A stretch of DNA of 7,642 nt, taken from assembly GCA_003552365.1 (NCBI GenBank), contig PUKR01000195.1:1-7642 (forward strand), written 5' to 3'. The DNA comes from Syntrophomonadaceae bacterium. Its GTDB lineage: Bacteria; Bacillota; Dethiobacteria; DTU022. A model generated the notes under the pieces. It did not search any database. It saw only the letters and a list, made by a program, of their open reading frames with translations, and was not told the origin of the DNA. Below, one piece after another: positions 6,098 through 7,642 of this stretch (the first letter of the stretch is position 1; each line of letters begins with the position of its first letter). Both the position numbers and the translations under genes were made by a program.

Positions 6098-7075
6098 TTA
6101 ATTTGTATAGCGCTGAAGTAACTGCTCCAATTCTTTATAAAAAGTTTCTCTCAGGGTTTCTCCTTCTTCCGCTAATTGTATAGCTTCATCTACCATATCC
6201 TGTTCCTCTTCCTGGATTGCCTCCACCCAGAGACTGTAAGCTTGAAGCAAAGTGCTCCGGGCTTCTTTAAAGGTTTGGTGCACATCCCTGATCTCATCGG
6301 TATCCAGCTCGACATCTTCCAGCTCATCAAGCAGATCTTCACTATCAGGAATTATATTTTTCTGCAGCTCATCATGGAGCACTTGTTCGCTGATAAAGTT
6401 ATCGCCGGTAACGCTTTCATATGCTTCCTGTATTTCCTGGTCCTTCTCTTTCAGCTCTTCAATATTATGGTGATAATTGAAAAATGCCCCGGCACCCTGC
6501 TGTTCTTCATCTTCACTTTTTTCCACGGTTTCTATCTTATTTTCCATGATTTCGGCAGTCATTAACAGGGTGTTTTCTTTCTCTTCATAAAGTTCCATTT
6601 TCCTGTAAAAATCTTCTGTTTCTTCTATCTTGAGATCAAGTTTCTCGATCCACTCTTTAAGGGGAGCCAATTCCTCTTCAAGCTCCTGGATTGCGTCGCC
6701 ATCAGCCTTATCTTCCAGCACTTCGTCCAATTCCGCGATCTTTTCTTCGGCTTCTTCAATTTTGCCCTGTACGATTTCAAGTTCGGCGCTTAACTGATCT
6801 TCCTGTTCTTCAAGCAGGGCTCGTACATGCACCCTGATCTCATCTTCTGTGTAGCGATCGCCAAATTCCTCAAATAGTTCGTTGTAAATCGCTTCTTGAT
6901 CATCTTCTCTTAAGAAGCGATCCATAATATGTTCCACAGCCTGATGGAATTCTTCATCTGTTTCTATGTTATAAGCATTTTCCTCATCAGGTTCTTCCTG
7001 GCACCCGGCTGCCATGAAAAGCATACAGATAACAAGAATAATCGTTAAAATTTTGTATTTGAAAATATCTATCAC
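6098..7075 (-). CDS. Acidic coiled-coil lipoprotein of unknown function
   Basis: From GTG 7075 the protein is 325 residues. It opens with a lipoprotein signal: positively charged start, hydrophobic core at about 9-22 and lipobox MAAGC with Cys25 as the lipidated residue, so it should be anchored on the outer face of the membrane. The mature part is almost all helix. Residues about 88-190 have the heptad-like, Glu/Lys/Leu-rich look of a long coiled coil with a probable break near 138, and 200-325 form a second helical part. It is strikingly acidic: I count 100 Asp plus Glu against 27 Lys plus Arg. I recognise no named family. It could be an envelope scaffold or a cation-binding surface protein; this is a guess. 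It leads a likely two-gene unit with the PEBP gene. Confidence 0.8.
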   Translation of the reverse strand: MIDIFKYKILTIILVICMLFMAAGCQEEPDEENAYNIETDEEFHQAVEHIMDRFLREDDQEAIYNELFEEFGDRYTEDEIRVHVRALLEEQEDQLSAELEIVQGKIEEAEEKIAELDEVLEDKADGDAIQELEEELAPLKEWIEKLDLKIEETEDFYRKMELYEEKENTLLMTAEIMENKIETVEKSEDEEQQGAGAFFNYHHNIEELKEKDQEIQEAYESVTGDNFISEQVLHDELQKNIIPDSEDLLDELEDVELDTDEIRDVHQTFKEARSTLLQAYSLWVEAIQEEEQDMVDEAIQLAEEGETLRETFYKELEQLLQRYTN

Positions 7076-7081
7076 GGCAAA

Positions 7082-7089
7082 CACCTTCT
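7082..7089 (-). promoter_or_regulatory. Ribosome binding site deciding the lipoprotein start
   Basis: AGAAGGTG on the minus strand lies six bases before GTG 7075. An upstream in-frame GTG at 7084 sits inside this site, so the shorter reading, three residues less, is preferred. Confidence 0.6.
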
Positions 7090-7115
7090 ATTTGGTGAGA
7101 TTGAATCCTGTAGCA

Positions 7116-7144
7116 AAGTTATCAATAGCAGTGATTATTGTCAA
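7116..7144 (-). promoter_or_regulatory. Possible promoter for the lipoprotein-PEBP unit
   Basis: On the minus strand TTGACA (7144-7139) is a perfect -35 box. After a 17-base spacer comes TAACTT (7121-7116), only 3 of 6 to TATAAT. The leader would be about 35 bases to GTG 7075. The -35 is convincing, the -10 is not. Confidence 0.45.
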
Positions 7145-7192
7145 GCCCAACCTGAAGGGATAAGAAGTTTCTGTGTTGAATTAACCAATCAA

Positions 7193-7294
7193 ATGGAAAA
7201 CTGGCAACTATATATAGAACTTGCAGTTTATGCGGGCCCCGTTGTTATTATTGACAAGGCTGAATGTTTTCGGTTGGTCAGATATTTTTTATGA
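7193..7294 (+). CDS. Candidate 33-residue small ORF upstream of the aminotransferase
   Basis: ATG 7193 opens a frame of 33 codons ending in TGA at 7292-7294, only 15 bases before the aminotransferase ATG and just ahead of its ribosome site. The peptide begins MENWQLYIELAVY and has a hydrophobic middle (AVYAGPVVII). The same frame stays open upstream as far as 7049 but without ATG, GTG or TTG. No good ribosome site precedes ATG 7193, which argues against translation. It might be a leader peptide coupled to the aminotransferase, or simply a chance open frame. Confidence 0.2.
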   Translation: MENWQLYIELAVYAGPVVIIDKAECFRLVRYFL

Positions 7295-7309
7295 ATGGAG
7301 TGGTGATCG

Positions 7310-7642
7310 ATGGGCGGTTATTACAATAAGCAGGAGATCGAAGAATTAAAGAATGCTGACAAAGAATATTTCCTCCACCCGTTTTCAAGTATTGAGGAGG
7401 TGCTTGAAAATGGTCCGAAGATCATAGAAAGAGGGTACGGTGCCAGGGTTTATGATATTGAAGGAAATGAATATATCGATGCGTTTGCCGGATTGTGGTA
7501 CAGTAATATTGGCCACGGGCGCGAGGAGGTAATTGAAACTGCCAGGGATCAGATGAGCAGGTTAGAAGCGTATCACTGTTTTACCGGATTTTCCAACGTA
7601 CCGGTAATCAGGTTGGCTGAGAAAGTAAGTAAAAAAGTTCCG
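7310..7642 (+). CDS. Class III (omega-type) aminotransferase, N-terminal part (runs off window)
   Basis: From ATG 7310 there are 111 codons without a stop to the window end, roughly a quarter of a usual 430-460-residue enzyme. The N-terminal pattern of class III PLP-dependent aminotransferases is clear: GARVYDIEGNEYIDAFAGLW at 44-63, then NIGHGREEV at 66-74. This resembles the omega-amino acid:pyruvate, putrescine and taurine:pyruvate aminotransferase branch, which moves an amino group from a terminal amine to pyruvate or 2-oxoglutarate in the cytosol. The PLP-binding lysine lies beyond the window, so activity and substrate cannot be judged. GGAG at 7297-7300, nine bases before ATG, followed by TGGTGA, supports the start. 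It diverges from the lipoprotein gene; no clear plus-strand promoter was found. Confidence 0.88.
   Translation, partial: MGGYYNKQEIEELKNADKEYFLHPFSSIEEVLENGPKIIERGYGARVYDIEGNEYIDAFAGLWYSNIGHGREEVIETARDQMSRLEAYHCFTGFSNVPVIRLAEKVSKKVP

Noticed and set aside
7202..7224. TGGC ... TTGC as a sigma-54 promoter
   Set aside because: The GG and GC pairs are about twice as far apart as sigma-54 promoters allow.
7251..7286. TTGACA at 7251-7256 as a -35 box for the aminotransferase
   Set aside because: The nearest -10-like sequence, GATATT at 7281, is 24 bases away; nothing fits at 16-18 bases.

Overview
The window looks like a piece of chromosome from an anaerobic Gram-positive bacterium of the Firmicutes (Clostridia-like) type. 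Grounds for this are AGGAGG-type ribosome sites, GTG starts, mixed GC content and the style of the proteins. No ribosomal RNA or other marker gene is present, so this is an inference.

Layout: at the left edge lies the N-terminal part of a MaoC/PhaJ-like enoyl-CoA hydratase on the minus strand (1-298). It diverges from a calcineurin-like metallophosphoesterase on the plus strand (482-1336). Then come five minus-strand genes, read right to left: an acidic, coiled-coil lipoprotein (6098-7075), a PEBP/YbhB-type protein (5579-6055), an SLC13/DASS sodium:anion symporter (3755-5308), a BrkB/YihY membrane protein with a winged-helix-like C-terminus (2176-3510), and a histidine phosphatase (1446-2087). 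At the right edge a class III aminotransferase begins on the plus strand (7310 to the window end).

Transcription units: the lipoprotein and PEBP genes are 42 bp apart and probably share one transcript. The symporter and brkB-like genes each have their own upstream region. brkB has a good TTGACA-17-TAGCAT promoter, and the histidine phosphatase, 88 bp further on, may be read from it. The gap 5309-5578 is the densest non-coding region. It holds a nested inverted repeat that could fold as an RNA and a separate 44-bp near-perfect palindrome that overlaps a possible symporter promoter.

How the genes work together: the set is mostly housekeeping or accessory metabolism: CoA-ester hydration, carboxylate or other anion uptake, amino-group transfer and phosphate-ester hydrolysis. 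They do not form one evident pathway. I see no transposase, phage gene, tRNA, rRNA, CRISPR array or recognisable defence system. The points most worth checking are the non-coding structures at 5387-5542, a small open frame just before the aminotransferase, the acidic lipoprotein/PEBP pair and the BrkB C-terminal domain.
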